A DNA stretch of 64,000 nt from Pontibacter rufus (GCF_015694705.1 NZ_JADQDR010000011.1:1-64000); one strand, 5' to 3'; counted from the stretch's first letter, positions 19,137 to 27,725 are shown. Translations and numbers: made by a program. Notes: a model not told the origin generated them from the letters alone.

Positions 19137-19577
19137 ATGCTAACTATAAAAAAGCTATTAATACTGCTTGCTGTGCCCTGTGTGCTCCTGACTGGTTGCA
19201 ACAGCGGGCCATCTGCACAGGAACAAAAGGCAGCACTGGAGGGGCAGGTAATGCAGGTACACGACGAGGCAATGGCCAAAATGAGCCAGACCTACCACCT
19301 GCGCCGCGATTTGCGCGCCCTGCGCGACACGCTGGAGGCACAGCAGGCCGACTCGGTTGCCCTGCAGCAGTTGCAGCAACACCTGCAGCAGCTCAGCAAG
19401 GCCGATGAAGCCATGATGGACTGGATGCACCAGTACCACGCCCCGGACAGTATGGCACACCAGCAAGCCATGGATTACCTGCGCCTGGAGCAGGAAAAGA
19501 TAAATAACGTGAATGCCAAAATGGACAGCGCCATCAGCGCCGCCCGCAAAACCTATACTGCTTATGAACAGAAATAA
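19137..19577 (+). CDS. Helical lipoprotein of the SCO/cytochrome operon
   Basis: I start at the ATG at 19137 (MLTIKKLLILLAVPCVLLTGC), which gives 146 residues and a clean lipobox LTGC. The mature part is almost entirely helical and Gln/Ala-rich (VALQQLQQHLQQL) with coiled-coil character. No enzyme motif is visible. Its stop codon overlaps the SCO start by 14 bases, so the two are translationally coupled and probably function together in the envelope. Confidence 0.7.
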   Translation: MLTIKKLLILLAVPCVLLTGCNSGPSAQEQKAALEGQVMQVHDEAMAKMSQTYHLRRDLRALRDTLEAQQADSVALQQLQQHLQQLSKADEAMMDWMHQYHAPDSMAHQQAMDYLRLEQEKINNVNAKMDSAISAARKTYTAYEQK

Positions 19578-20250
19578 CAATAAACCTATCTTTGAGCGTC
19601 TGATAGCTGTGCTGGCCCTCTCTGCCCTGCTGCTTTATGGCTGCGACAGCAAAACCGGCAACACGGAGCAGACACTGCCCATACTTGGGGAGCGGCAAAT
19701 AGTGGAGCGCCAGGTAAACGGTCAGACCGTGGAAGACACAGCCTACTTCACCATTCCCCGGTTTGCCTTTGTAGACCAGGACAGCCAGCAGGTTACCAAC
19801 CAGACTTTCGACAACAAAGTATATGTTACTGATTTCTTCTTTACGACCTGCCCCTCCATTTGTCCTAAAATGAAAACGCAGATGCTGCGCGTGTACGACA
19901 AGTATAAAGACAATCCCGATGTGCTGCTGCTTTCTCATACCATCGATCCGGAGCATGATTCGGTAGCGGTGCTGAAGGATTTTGCGGAGCGGCTGGGTGT
20001 ATCTTCGGATAAATGGCACTTTGTAACCGGCGACAGAGACAGCATTTATGCCATAGCGGAGAAGTACCTGGTGCCGGTGCAGGAAGATGCGGGCGCGCCG
20101 GGCAATTTTACGCATGGCGGCCATTTTATGCTGATAGACGGCAACCGCCACATACGGGGCGTATACGACGGCACCGATCCCGCCGAAGTAGATCAGCTCA
20201 TGAATGACATCCCCTTGTTGCTGAAAGAGACACGGCATGAGAAAAAGTAG
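19564..20250 (+). CDS. SCO1/SenC family copper-binding lipoprotein
   Basis: The ATG at 19564 gives 228 residues with a lipobox (LLLYGC). The thioredoxin-fold core has TTCPSICPKM, the CxxxC copper site, and NFTHGGHF, whose His is the third ligand. HTIDPEHDS is also family-typical. SCO proteins deliver copper to the CuA site of cytochrome c oxidase or act as thiol reductases in the periplasm. The gene overlaps the upstream lipoprotein and the downstream cytochrome c gene by 14 bases each, so this is a tightly packed operon. Confidence 0.92.
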   Translation: MNRNNNKPIFERLIAVLALSALLLYGCDSKTGNTEQTLPILGERQIVERQVNGQTVEDTAYFTIPRFAFVDQDSQQVTNQTFDNKVYVTDFFFTTCPSICPKMKTQMLRVYDKYKDNPDVLLLSHTIDPEHDSVAVLKDFAERLGVSSDKWHFVTGDRDSIYAIAEKYLVPVQEDAGAPGNFTHGGHFMLIDGNRHIRGVYDGTDPAEVDQLMNDIPLLLKETRHEKK

Positions 20251-20647
20251 ACTGGCAGCGGTGATGCTGGGCCTTGGCGCCCTCATCACCCTGACCCAAT
20301 GCTTCACTGACAAGCAGAACGAAGGGGAGCGCGTATACGCCGCCAATTGCGCCAGTTGCCACATGGACGATGGCAGCGGCCTGCGCGGTGTTATTCCGCC
20401 GCTGGCCAACTCCGATTACCTGGCCTCGCACCGCAAACAGCTGCCCTGCCTGGTGCGCCAGGGCTTAAACGGCGAAATAACCGTCAACGGCATCCACTAC
20501 AACAGGCCCATGCCTGCCTCCGAAAAGCTGCGCCCCGACGAAATTACAAACCTGCTCAACTACATCCAGACCAACTTCGGCAATCAAAACGAACGCTATA
20601 CCATGCAGGAAGTAAAGAAATATCTTCAATATTGCCCGCAATACTAA
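20237..20647 (+). CDS. Monohaem cytochrome c lipoprotein
   Basis: The 136-residue precursor has a lipobox (LITLTQC) and a class I cytochrome c domain. CASCH is the haem-binding motif at about residues 38-42, and MPASEKLRPDEITNLLNYI carries the candidate axial Met. The product should be an envelope-anchored electron carrier. Its start overlaps the SCO stop by 14 bases. Together with SCO it suggests a small copper/electron-transfer unit, but no oxidase subunits are in the window. Confidence 0.9.
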   Translation: MRKSRLAAVMLGLGALITLTQCFTDKQNEGERVYAANCASCHMDDGSGLRGVIPPLANSDYLASHRKQLPCLVRQGLNGEITVNGIHYNRPMPASEKLRPDEITNLLNYIQTNFGNQNERYTMQEVKKYLQYCPQY

Positions 20648-20752
20648 GTATAAGGCAGCTTGCGCTATATAAAACAGACCGGTTTCTGGTAATTAAAACT
20701 ATCACTGTTCTCTCCAGGGAGCTCACCCTAAGAAAAAATAAAAGTGTATGGT

Positions 20753-20769
20753 GCTGGTGCCAGCTTTTT
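20753..20769 (+). terminator. Possible terminator of the SCO operon
   Basis: GCTGG and CCAGC pair around TG and are followed directly by TTTTT, about 105 bases past the cytochrome c stop. The stem is short, so the call is weak. Confidence 0.35.
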
Positions 20770-20859
20770 AAGGTTACCTGTATCTAATCAGTCTTTTAGA
20801 GGCTGAGGATAGGTTATTTTTCTTCAGCGAAAGTAAATAGCACTCTGGCTTAAGTATGA

Positions 20860-21819
20860 TTAAAGATTCCGTTCAGGAAGGCCCTGCATCACCTCCTCCA
20901 GTTGATGGCCTGGCGCAGCATTGTACCAGTCGCGGATCAGGCGATACGAAATAGATACCTGCGGCGGCAACAGGAAAGTACCCTGCTGCAGTCCGTCTGC
21001 AATTTCCTGTCGTGTAAACCAGCGGGCATCTTCCATCTCGTTGTAATTTACGGCCAGGCTGCGGCTGCTGGCCGTGGCCATAAAGCCTGCCATAACAGAA
21101 GCCGGAAAAGGCCAGGGCTGCGAGGAATGGTACGTTATACTGGCCAGCTGCACTCCTGTTTCTTCCATGGCTTCGCGCGCTACCGCCTGTTCCAGCGTTT
21201 CACCGGGCTCCAGGAAACCGGCCAGCGTGGCGTAGCGCGACTTAGGCCAGGTGGCCTGCCGCGCCAGCAAACAGGCATCGCCTTCGGAAATCAGCATTAT
21301 CACAGCTGTGTCGGTTCTAGGGAAGTGAAGTTTGCCGCAATCCGCATTAGAGCACTGCCGCACATGGCCTGCTTCAATATTGTAGGTTGGCGCACCGCAG
21401 TTGGCACAGAAGTGGTGGCCCAAGTGCCAGTGTACCATGGCACGGGCATAGGCAAGTATGGCGCTCTGCTCCTGCGGCAGCTGCAGGGCTACATCTTTTA
21501 AGTCCCGGAACAGGTATGACGCAGTTTTCGGATACTTTGCTAATACATCCGGATGCTTTTCAAAACCGAGCGCAAAATAGGGCACCTCATCTGCAACACC
21601 CAGAAATACTTTTGCTTTGGCCACCGGCTCCAGCACTTCGGCCTCCTCACGCGGGAGCAGTACGGCCGTTATACTATCCTCCTGCTGCACAAAAAGGTTC
21701 AGGCTGTCATGTATAAGTATAATCCGGGCCTGCGGGTGGTTCCAGAGATGCGTTTGCTGTGCCGCGTCAGTCCGTGCTTCAAAATCGCGGTTCAGCGGGT
21801 TATGCGAAAAGTAATTCAT
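20860..21819 (-). CDS. nudC: NAD+ diphosphatase NudC
   Basis: I place the start at the ATG at 21819 (MNYFSHNPLNRDFEART), giving 319 residues; an in-frame codon 30 bases upstream is less likely. A zinc ribbon CANC...CSNADC precedes the Nudix box GFLEPGETLEQAVAREAMEE, and the NudC-specific SQPWPFP follows. The enzyme hydrolyses NAD(H) to NMN(H) and AMP, and in E. coli removes NAD caps from RNA. It is on the minus strand just after the HNOB gene; the stop of that gene lies 31 bases upstream. Confidence 0.93.
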   Translation of the reverse strand: MNYFSHNPLNRDFEARTDAAQQTHLWNHPQARIILIHDSLNLFVQQEDSITAVLLPREEAEVLEPVAKAKVFLGVADEVPYFALGFEKHPDVLAKYPKTASYLFRDLKDVALQLPQEQSAILAYARAMVHWHLGHHFCANCGAPTYNIEAGHVRQCSNADCGKLHFPRTDTAVIMLISEGDACLLARQATWPKSRYATLAGFLEPGETLEQAVAREAMEETGVQLASITYHSSQPWPFPASVMAGFMATASSRSLAVNYNEMEDARWFTRQEIADGLQQGTFLLPPQVSISYRLIRDWYNAAPGHQLEEVMQGLPERNL

Positions 21820-21850
21820 GTTTTGAACAGCTTTAAATACCGGAGACAAA

Positions 21851-22423
21851 TCAGGTCAGAAAATCTACCTTTATCTGTACTCTTTCCTCGTCGGCGGCTG
21901 TAAGGCGGGTAACGGCTATTTTGTCGCTTTCGTTGTAATACCGGGCAATACCCATGATGATGCCAACAGCAACGCCGGACATCCTGCGCTTAGAATAATA
22001 ATCAACGATTAGCTGCCTGCTGCCTTTTTTGGTTACCAGCAGCATGGGCGGATTTGTGCGGCTGTCCTGCTTCTTTACGGCACCATGCATACTCCTTTCC
22101 GTATTCAGCAGCATCTCGTAGGTGCGCCAGTCGGGGTGTATGTATTTGTTGTAAATTAAAAGCAGGTCTGGTACCAGGAACTCACCAAACTGCTCCATAA
22201 GTTCATAAGCAGAGATGCCGGTTGTTTCAGAAGCTTTGCTGATAATGGCAAACAAGTCCCTGGTCGGGTACATTTCGTGCATCTGGTACAAAGAATTCTC
22301 ATGGCCTGTTGACTCGAGTAGTTTTACCCAGGTACTGTAATCATACAAGCCCTCAATAAATCGTTTTAGCAATACGAAGATAGAACCATGCATCCTGTCT
22401 TCACTGTCTATATTTTTCTCCAT
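21851..22423 (-). CDS. Haem NO-binding (HNOB/H-NOX-like) domain protein
   Basis: The ATG at 22423 (MEKNIDSEDRMHGSIFVLL) gives 190 residues. MHGSIFVLLKRFIEGLY is the HNOB opening, and FGEFLVPDLLLIYNKYI precedes ERSMHGAV, which offers the proximal His. YYSKR matches the H-NOX YxSxR haem-propionate motif. No output domain is attached, so like other stand-alone H-NOX proteins it probably signals through a partner. The SpoIIAA-like gene 88 bases upstream on the same strand is the obvious candidate. Ligand binding is inferred from the motif only. Confidence 0.75.
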   Translation of the reverse strand: MEKNIDSEDRMHGSIFVLLKRFIEGLYDYSTWVKLLESTGHENSLYQMHEMYPTRDLFAIISKASETTGISAYELMEQFGEFLVPDLLLIYNKYIHPDWRTYEMLLNTERSMHGAVKKQDSRTNPPMLLVTKKGSRQLIVDYYSKRRMSGVAVGIIMGIARYYNESDKIAVTRLTAADEERVQIKVDFLT

Positions 22424-22511
22424 CGGGTTGTCAGCGCTAAGTATACAGTGAATACTATGGTGCAAAGTTAACCCTGAAAAGAAGATATTAAAGAATTTAT
22501 TGACCTTTAAC

Positions 22512-22925
22512 TTACATGCTGCCCGTCAGCCACGCGACGGCGTCTGCTTTGCACGTAAAGTTTTTTATCAGAAAAGGGAGCAGTTGCGATTCCTCAATAT
22601 GCCTGACATTGTTCTGGGCTGCTTCCTCTAAAGTGGAATTATATGATTCCAGGCGCGCAACTTTCTGCACACGGGTTTTCATAACACCCATCGCCAGGTA
22701 CATGGCTATCTCCCGGCTTTCTTCCTCGCTTACAGAAATAACGGTTCTCGTAGAATCCAGTATAAGCCTTTTAACATCATAGCTTTTAATGATATCCACG
22801 ATGATGTCGATGTTATGCTTTATTTCGAGAAGCAAATAACCATGCAAATCCGGGTACTCAATCTCTAAAATGTCAGTAGCAGGGTTGTAGTCTAATTTTA
22901 CAATACTGTTCTGAAAAAGGACCAT
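22512..22925 (-). CDS. SpoIIAA/STAS-like protein
   Basis: The 137-residue protein has alternating strands and helices (IVKLDYNPATDILEIEYPDL, KRLILDSTRTVISVSEEESR) and the C-terminal KADAVAWLTG found in SpoIIAA-like proteins. Such proteins can act as phospho-switch or lipid-binding regulators. No classical Ser phosphorylation motif is obvious. It is probably co-transcribed with the HNOB gene. Its function is unknown. Confidence 0.6.
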   Translation of the reverse strand: MVLFQNSIVKLDYNPATDILEIEYPDLHGYLLLEIKHNIDIIVDIIKSYDVKRLILDSTRTVISVSEEESREIAMYLAMGVMKTRVQKVARLESYNSTLEEAAQNNVRHIEESQLLPFLIKNFTCKADAVAWLTGSM

Positions 22926-23085
22926 CTAAATAGTTTAAAGTATAATGTAAATATAGGAGTTTTTATTTTGGATGCCTTATGCTTATCTCAGAGATTATTT
23001 GAAAGATAAAAGTATGAAACAGTTCGTTGTAAGCAATCCGGTTATAGCTCCGCATCTGTTTCAATTAATTTCGTTTAAAAACTTT

Positions 23086-23093
23086 TAATTTTG
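23086..23093 (+). promoter_or_regulatory. Bacteroidota -7 promoter element of uxaA
   Basis: TAATTTTG fits TAnnTTTG, the -7 box of Bacteroidota housekeeping promoters. It lies 60 bases before the uxaA start codon and 24 bases before the candidate operator, so the operator would sit just past the transcription start. No clear -33 TTTG is seen. Confidence 0.45.
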
Positions 23094-23116
23094 CATTTTT
23101 TCGTTCATCTTGCATA

Positions 23117-23132
23117 TGCGCAATCGATTGTA
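23117..23132 (+). promoter_or_regulatory. Candidate LacI-family operator before uxaA
   Basis: TGCGCAATCGATTGTA contains the palindrome CAATCGATTG with the central CG typical of LacI-family operators. It shares its layout with sites at 47135-47150, 47340-47355 and 49476-49491. It lies between the promoter box and the ATG at 23153, a position where bound repressor would block transcription. Confidence 0.7.
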
Positions 23133-23152
23133 CAAATTTTATTTTTATACGT

Positions 23153-24799
23153 ATGTCGCACAAGTTTTTAAAAATACATCCCGACGATAATGTACTCGTA
23201 GCCCTGACCGATTTACCGGCAGGCGAGCAGGTGAGGTATGGGGATTTTACCATCACCCTGGTGGACGGGGTACCGGCGAAGCACAAGTTTGCCGTGCAGG
23301 ACATGCTGCCGGAGCAGGAGCTTATTATGTATGGCGGCCTGGTGGGCAAAGCAGTACGTTTTATACCTGCCGGCGGCATCATCAGCACAGAGAATGTAAA
23401 GCACCAGGCCTCCTCCTTCAGTGGTAAAACAGCTACTACCGGCTGGCAGGCGCCGGATGTGTCGAAGTGGCAGAACAGGACTTTTATGGGCTACCACCGC
23501 GCAGACGGGCAGGTAGGCACCGCTAATTTCTGGCTCGTGATCCCGATGGTATTCTGCGAGAACCGCAACGTAGACACCATCAAGCAGGCGTTTATAGAAG
23601 AATTGGGCTTTGGCCACGTGGATGCCTACAAACATTATGTGCAGCAGATGGTGGAGCTGTTCCGCGCCGGCAAAACAGACGAAATCGCAACGCTCACGTT
23701 CCAGGACGGCTCCGCAAACGGTCACAAGCGTGTATTCGACAACATTGACGGCATTAAGTTTCTGACGCATGAAGGAGGCTGCGGCGGCACCCGCCACGAT
23801 GCAAACATGCTGTGCGCGCTTCTGGCAGATTATATTCATCATCCCAATGTGGCAGGCGCTACTATTCTGAGCCTCGGTTGCCAGAATGCGCAGGTGAGCA
23901 TCCTGGAGCAAAAAATAAAGGCACTCGACCCGAACTTCTCCAAGCCGTTGATTATACTGGAGCAGCAAAAAGAAGGAACTGAGCAGGTGTTGCTTTCGCA
24001 GGCTATCCGCAGAACGTTTCTGGCGATGGTAGAGGCCAACAAACTGCAACGGGCGCCTGCTCCATTAAGCAAACTGGTGGTTGGGCTTGAGTGCGGCGGG
24101 TCTGATGGTTTCTCAGGCATATCGGCTAACCCTACGCTGGGCCAGGTGTCTGACCTGCTGGTGGCTTTGGGTGGTAAATCCGTGTTATCTGAGTTCCCGG
24201 AGCTATGCGGTGTGGAGCAGGATTTGATAAACCGCTGCACTAACAACGAAATTGCTGAGAAGTTTGTGCACCTGATGCGTTCCTATGCCCGTGCGGCAGA
24301 GGCAGCCGGTTCGGGCTTCGACATGAACCCCAGCCCCGGTAACATCAAAGACGGCCTGATAACGGATGCGATTAAATCGGCCGGCGCTGCCAAAAAAGGC
24401 GGCACTTCTCCGGTGGTAGATGTGCTGGATTATCCCGGCTATGTTACCAAACCCGGCTTGAACTTGTTGTGCACGCCAGGCAACGACGTGGAGTGTACTA
24501 CGGCACTTGCCGGCTCCGGCGCCAACATCATCCTGTTTACCACCGGCCTGGGCACCCCAACCGGCAATCCTATATCTCCTGTTATCAAAGTATCGTCCAA
24601 CACCAAACTGGCGCAGCGCATGCCCGACATTATTGACATCGACACCGGCCCTGTGATTTCGGGAGAAAAGACGATTGAGGAAATGGGCGAAGACCTGCTG
24701 AACTACATCATCGAGGTGGCTAGCGGCAACATCATCGTCAAAGCCATGCAGCTTGGCCAGGACGACTTTATACCCTGGAAAAGAGACGTGTCACTGTAA
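23153..24799 (+). CDS. uxaA: Altronate dehydratase
   Basis: UxaA converts D-altronate to 2-keto-3-deoxygluconate (KDG) in galacturonate catabolism. The 548-residue protein has the N-terminal SAF-like domain (KIHPDDNVLVALTDLPAGE) and the large dehydratase domain (FMGYHRADGQVGTANFW, THEGGCGGTRHDA, GLECGGSDGFSGISANP). Cysteines in GGCGG and ECGGSD may be iron ligands. It is a lone gene, 26 kb from the uxaB/uxaC operon, but carries the same LacI-type operator. A terminator follows at 24825. Galactarate dehydratases are the alternative in this family; the pathway context favours altronate. Confidence 0.9.
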   Translation: MSHKFLKIHPDDNVLVALTDLPAGEQVRYGDFTITLVDGVPAKHKFAVQDMLPEQELIMYGGLVGKAVRFIPAGGIISTENVKHQASSFSGKTATTGWQAPDVSKWQNRTFMGYHRADGQVGTANFWLVIPMVFCENRNVDTIKQAFIEELGFGHVDAYKHYVQQMVELFRAGKTDEIATLTFQDGSANGHKRVFDNIDGIKFLTHEGGCGGTRHDANMLCALLADYIHHPNVAGATILSLGCQNAQVSILEQKIKALDPNFSKPLIILEQQKEGTEQVLLSQAIRRTFLAMVEANKLQRAPAPLSKLVVGLECGGSDGFSGISANPTLGQVSDLLVALGGKSVLSEFPELCGVEQDLINRCTNNEIAEKFVHLMRSYARAAEAAGSGFDMNPSPGNIKDGLITDAIKSAGAAKKGGTSPVVDVLDYPGYVTKPGLNLLCTPGNDVECTTALAGSGANIILFTTGLGTPTGNPISPVIKVSSNTKLAQRMPDIIDIDTGPVISGEKTIEEMGEDLLNYIIEVASGNIIVKAMQLGQDDFIPWKRDVSL

Positions 24800-24824
24800 C
24801 CAAATTATTGGCGCATTTATACTT

Positions 24825-24867
24825 AAAACGGGTTGAGCTTCGGATGGAACTTAGCCCGTTTTGTTTT
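24825..24867 (+). terminator. Rho-independent terminator of uxaA
   Basis: AAAACGGG and CCCGTTTT pair around a 22-base loop containing a TTCG turn, and the right arm runs into TTTTGTTTTT. It lies 26 bases past the uxaA stop codon. Confidence 0.8.
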
Positions 24868-24912
24868 TCAGGCCCGCGAAGCATTGATTAACTGCTGATT
24901 GTTTTTCATAAA

Positions 24913-25305
24913 CTAATATGCCGCCAGCATTGGCACGCTCCTTTTGCAAAGCTGCAGGGCCAGGCCCCAGGGGTCGCGGAGCATCACCAGGTGCGAGCCA
25001 TCAGGCAAATGCTGGTCGGTTACCAGGCTGGCACCGGCAGCTATGAGCCGGGTTTTATCTGCCTCCGGATCTTCGGATACAAAAGCCAGGTGCACCAGCA
25101 ACGGATTCATGGTGCGGTAGGGCGGCACCTCGTCTGCCGGGTTCCTGTAAATCTCGACCATGATGTTGCCGCTATCATCAACCATAAAAGTAGTATAGGG
25201 CGCTTCGGGCATCTGCCTGACAATGCGCAAGCCCAGGTGCGCCACATACCAGGTAGCCGTGGCAAGCGGGTCTTCTACATTGAGAGCAAAGTATTCCAGT
25301 TTCAT
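24913..25305 (-). CDS. VOC family (glyoxalase-like) protein
   Basis: The 130-residue protein is a single vicinal-oxygen-chelate domain: MKLEYFALNVEDPLATATWY opens the first module and LRDPWGLALQL closes the second. Metal ligand candidates are a Glu in IMVEIYRN and a His in LLVHLAF. Such domains act as lyases, dioxygenases or binding proteins; the substrate here is unknown. It sits at the downstream end of the minus-strand pectin arm, 43 bases after the esterase gene, and may simply be carried along. Confidence 0.85.
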   Translation of the reverse strand: MKLEYFALNVEDPLATATWYVAHLGLRIVRQMPEAPYTTFMVDDSGNIMVEIYRNPADEVPPYRTMNPLLVHLAFVSEDPEADKTRLIAAGASLVTDQHLPDGSHLVMLRDPWGLALQLCKRSVPMLAAY

Positions 25306-25348
25306 AAGTCGTAAGTATTATAAGTAAGTATAGCGGCTGTTTTTATAC

Positions 25349-26587
25349 TTATTTCAACCATTTCTCCAGCCAGGCGAAAGCATCTTCCTGCATCTGGATG
25401 TTCATAGAGTGGGGCACATCGTAGTAGCGGCATGAGAACTTTTCAGGCACTTTCATTTTATTGTAAACAGTAGCTAGTTTCTGCTCAGCCGCCTGCATGC
25501 CTTCTCTGCTAAAAAGCTTGTCCTGCAGGCAGTTCATCACCAGCAACGGGCGCGGGGCGTTCAGCGAGGCCACATCCGGCAAATCCAGGAACTGGTACTG
25601 GCGTGGCACATACATCATCCAGGTATGGTGGGCATGCTGCTGCAGCATCTGCGCATACGTGGTAGAAAAAGCCGCCACAACGCCCACTTTTATTCTTTCA
25701 TCCAGCCCGAAAAGGTACGTACTGCGCAGCCCGCCCAACGACAACCCGATACAACCAATTCTGTTGGGGTCTACCTCCGGCCTGGAGAGCAGGAAATCGA
25801 TGGCTACCCTGTCGCCCTGCATGATGATGCCCAGCCAGGTGGTGCCGGCGGTCAGAATCGTTTTCTCCATCTGTACTTCGTGTGCACCCGCCAGCTTGTT
25901 AAAAGCTTTGATACGGCCACTTTCGTCCAGGCCATCCAGCTGTTTATAGTAGGCTTCTGTGTCGTGGGGCGTAAGCAATTCGGGCAGCAGCTTTTGGGAA
26001 CCGAAATAGTTGACATCAGGACAAAGCACCACAAAGCCGCGTTTGGCCAGCTCGTCAGCATAATACCTGCCATCATACAGGTTCTGGATGTAGTCTACCA
26101 AAATGGGCGGCGGATTGTCGGTTAAAGTATGTTTTTCCTTTCCGAAGAAATAAAAGCCGCCATGGTCGTGAAGGGCAATTATAGCTGGCGCCGGCTTTTT
26201 CAGGTTGTCCGGAATGAGCAGGTAAGCTTCGGTTTGCTGCAAAGCATTCAGGTTATACCGCACCAGGTACTGCGTATAGCCGTGCCGTTTGGTTGTTTTC
26301 AGGATTTGTGTGTTGAGCGGCGCAGGCCCGGGATGGTACGCCAGCAACTCATTCAGCTGCGCTCTGGCAGTGCGTCGCCACTTCTTGTCGCTTTTCCAGT
26401 CTTTGGCCAGGTACGACAGGCTGCTGTTGTGCTTGCCGGCATACGCATCCAGCAAAGGATAAAAATTACCAACATCGGATGTGGGTTGCTGCGCAAAAGC
26501 CGAAAAGCTGCACAGGTAAAGTATACACCCGAAGCAAAAGGCGCTTATACGTTTATACTTGTTTGTACGAAGGTTGTGGTTCATCAT
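25349..26587 (-). CDS. Exported dienelactone hydrolase-like esterase
   Basis: The 412-residue precursor has a signal peptide (CFGCILYLCSFSAFAQ). The alpha/beta hydrolase core has ALHDHGG for the oxyanion region, GLSLGG with the nucleophile Ser, and VPHSMN with the catalytic His. Such large dienelactone-hydrolase/acetylxylan-esterase-like proteins occur in polysaccharide loci and may remove acetyl or other ester groups from pectin. Activity is inferred from context. It ends the left arm, separated from the CE12 gene by a repeat-containing 198-base gap. Confidence 0.7.
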   Translation of the reverse strand: MMNHNLRTNKYKRISAFCFGCILYLCSFSAFAQQPTSDVGNFYPLLDAYAGKHNSSLSYLAKDWKSDKKWRRTARAQLNELLAYHPGPAPLNTQILKTTKRHGYTQYLVRYNLNALQQTEAYLLIPDNLKKPAPAIIALHDHGGFYFFGKEKHTLTDNPPPILVDYIQNLYDGRYYADELAKRGFVVLCPDVNYFGSQKLLPELLTPHDTEAYYKQLDGLDESGRIKAFNKLAGAHEVQMEKTILTAGTTWLGIIMQGDRVAIDFLLSRPEVDPNRIGCIGLSLGGLRSTYLFGLDERIKVGVVAAFSTTYAQMLQQHAHHTWMMYVPRQYQFLDLPDVASLNAPRPLLVMNCLQDKLFSREGMQAAEQKLATVYNKMKVPEKFSCRYYDVPHSMNIQMQEDAFAWLEKWLK

Positions 26588-26600
26588 TAATTCTTTTTTT

Positions 26601-26780
26601 CTCGTAGGGACAAGTCGCGACCTATCCGCGCATAGGCCGGGCTATAAAACACCCCAGCAGGTATAGCAAATGGCCGCCATCTAAAGTATAGAAATCCTGT
26701 TAATCCATACATCCTGAAAATTCTGATTTAGATAAAAATCCGGTGCACGATTCGGACAGGTCGCGACCTGTCCCTACGAG
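26601..26780. repeat. Inverted-repeat element with GTCGCGAC palindromes
   Basis: CTCGTAGGGACAAGTCGCGA (26601-26620) recurs inverted at 26761-26780 (TCGCGACCTGTCCCTACGAG). The second copy contains the perfect 20-bp palindrome GGACAGGTCGCGACCTGTCC at 26754-26773. Between the copies lies a phrase AAATCCTGTTAATCC, which I recall as a dispersed intergenic repeat in Bacteroidota. No open reading frame is inside. This looks like a REP- or MITE-type non-coding mobile repeat between two genes of the locus. Confidence 0.7.
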
Positions 26781-26785
26781 GATTG

Positions 26786-27604
26786 TTATTTTCGGGCGGA
26801 TGCTTTCTCTACTTTCAGGTTCTTCATCCCCTCAAACACCAGTTGCGCTACGGCTCTGGCACCTTCCGGCTGGAAATGCGTATTATCGTTTTCTCCTTCA
26901 GGATATGCGGTATACTTGCCGGCGGGCAGGTTCATGAAATAATGGGCCGTTACGTAGTCTTTGCCTTTGGCCATAAAGGCGTCGATGGACAGCTGGGTGA
27001 GGTCGATGAGAGGCACATGCAGTTCCCGGGCTACATCTTTTACGGCCTGCGGATAATCGCCATGCACGTTGCTGAGCTGCCCGTCCTTCCAGGGATAGTT
27101 GCGGTTAACGGGGGTAATGAGAATAGGTATAGCGCCTTTCTCCCGTGTCTGATTCACATACAGCCGCAAATATTCTTTGTAGCCCTGCACGTTCACATAG
27201 CGCTCTGGCTTATTAGCAGCAGCATCGTTGTGCCCGAACTGAATCATCACGACATCATTCTTTTTGAGCGCCTTATATACTTCTGCCCAGCGGCCTTCCT
27301 CAAAAAAGGTGCGGGTACTGCGGCCTCCACGGGCCTTATCCAACACAAGCACACTGTCTGCTTTAATGATATTCCTGATTTGTGCGAGGCTGTCGGAACT
27401 CAGAAAGGGCTGGAAGACCTGTCCCCAGCCGGTAATCGGATAGCGCTCGGTCATGTAATCCTTGTCGTCATAGTTACCGGTATAATCTGCCATGGTAGAA
27501 TCGCCCACCAGGTAGACCTTTACGATCTTTTTCTGGAAAGCAGTAAAGGACATAAGTACCAGCCCAAAGCACAGGAAACCAAGTATAAAAAGTCTTTTTG
27601 TCAT
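26786..27604 (-). CDS. Rhamnogalacturonan acetylesterase, CE12 (copy 1)
   Basis: CE12 enzymes remove acetyl groups from rhamnogalacturonan I or homogalacturonan. The 272-residue precursor has a hydrophobic leader (LFILGFLCFGLVLMSF). The SGNH blocks are VYLVGDST (Ser), GGRSTRTFFEEGRW (Gly), QFGHND (Asn) and NDNTHFQPEGA (Asp/His). It is 197 bases downstream of the second CE12 gene on the same strand. A long insert (DYTGNYDDKDYMTERYP) after the Ser block distinguishes it from copy 2. Confidence 0.88.
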   Translation of the reverse strand: MTKRLFILGFLCFGLVLMSFTAFQKKIVKVYLVGDSTMADYTGNYDDKDYMTERYPITGWGQVFQPFLSSDSLAQIRNIIKADSVLVLDKARGGRSTRTFFEEGRWAEVYKALKKNDVVMIQFGHNDAAANKPERYVNVQGYKEYLRLYVNQTREKGAIPILITPVNRNYPWKDGQLSNVHGDYPQAVKDVARELHVPLIDLTQLSIDAFMAKGKDYVTAHYFMNLPAGKYTAYPEGENDNTHFQPEGARAVAQLVFEGMKNLKVEKASARK

Positions 27605-27725
27605 GAGATTTCTTCTGTAAAATAATCAGGTATAAAATAGTACTGTAATCGGGTGGCTGCCACAATATAGAGCAGCAACGTAAGTAGTGCCGGGATAGAA
27701 ATAAACATGTATTATGCTTCTACTT

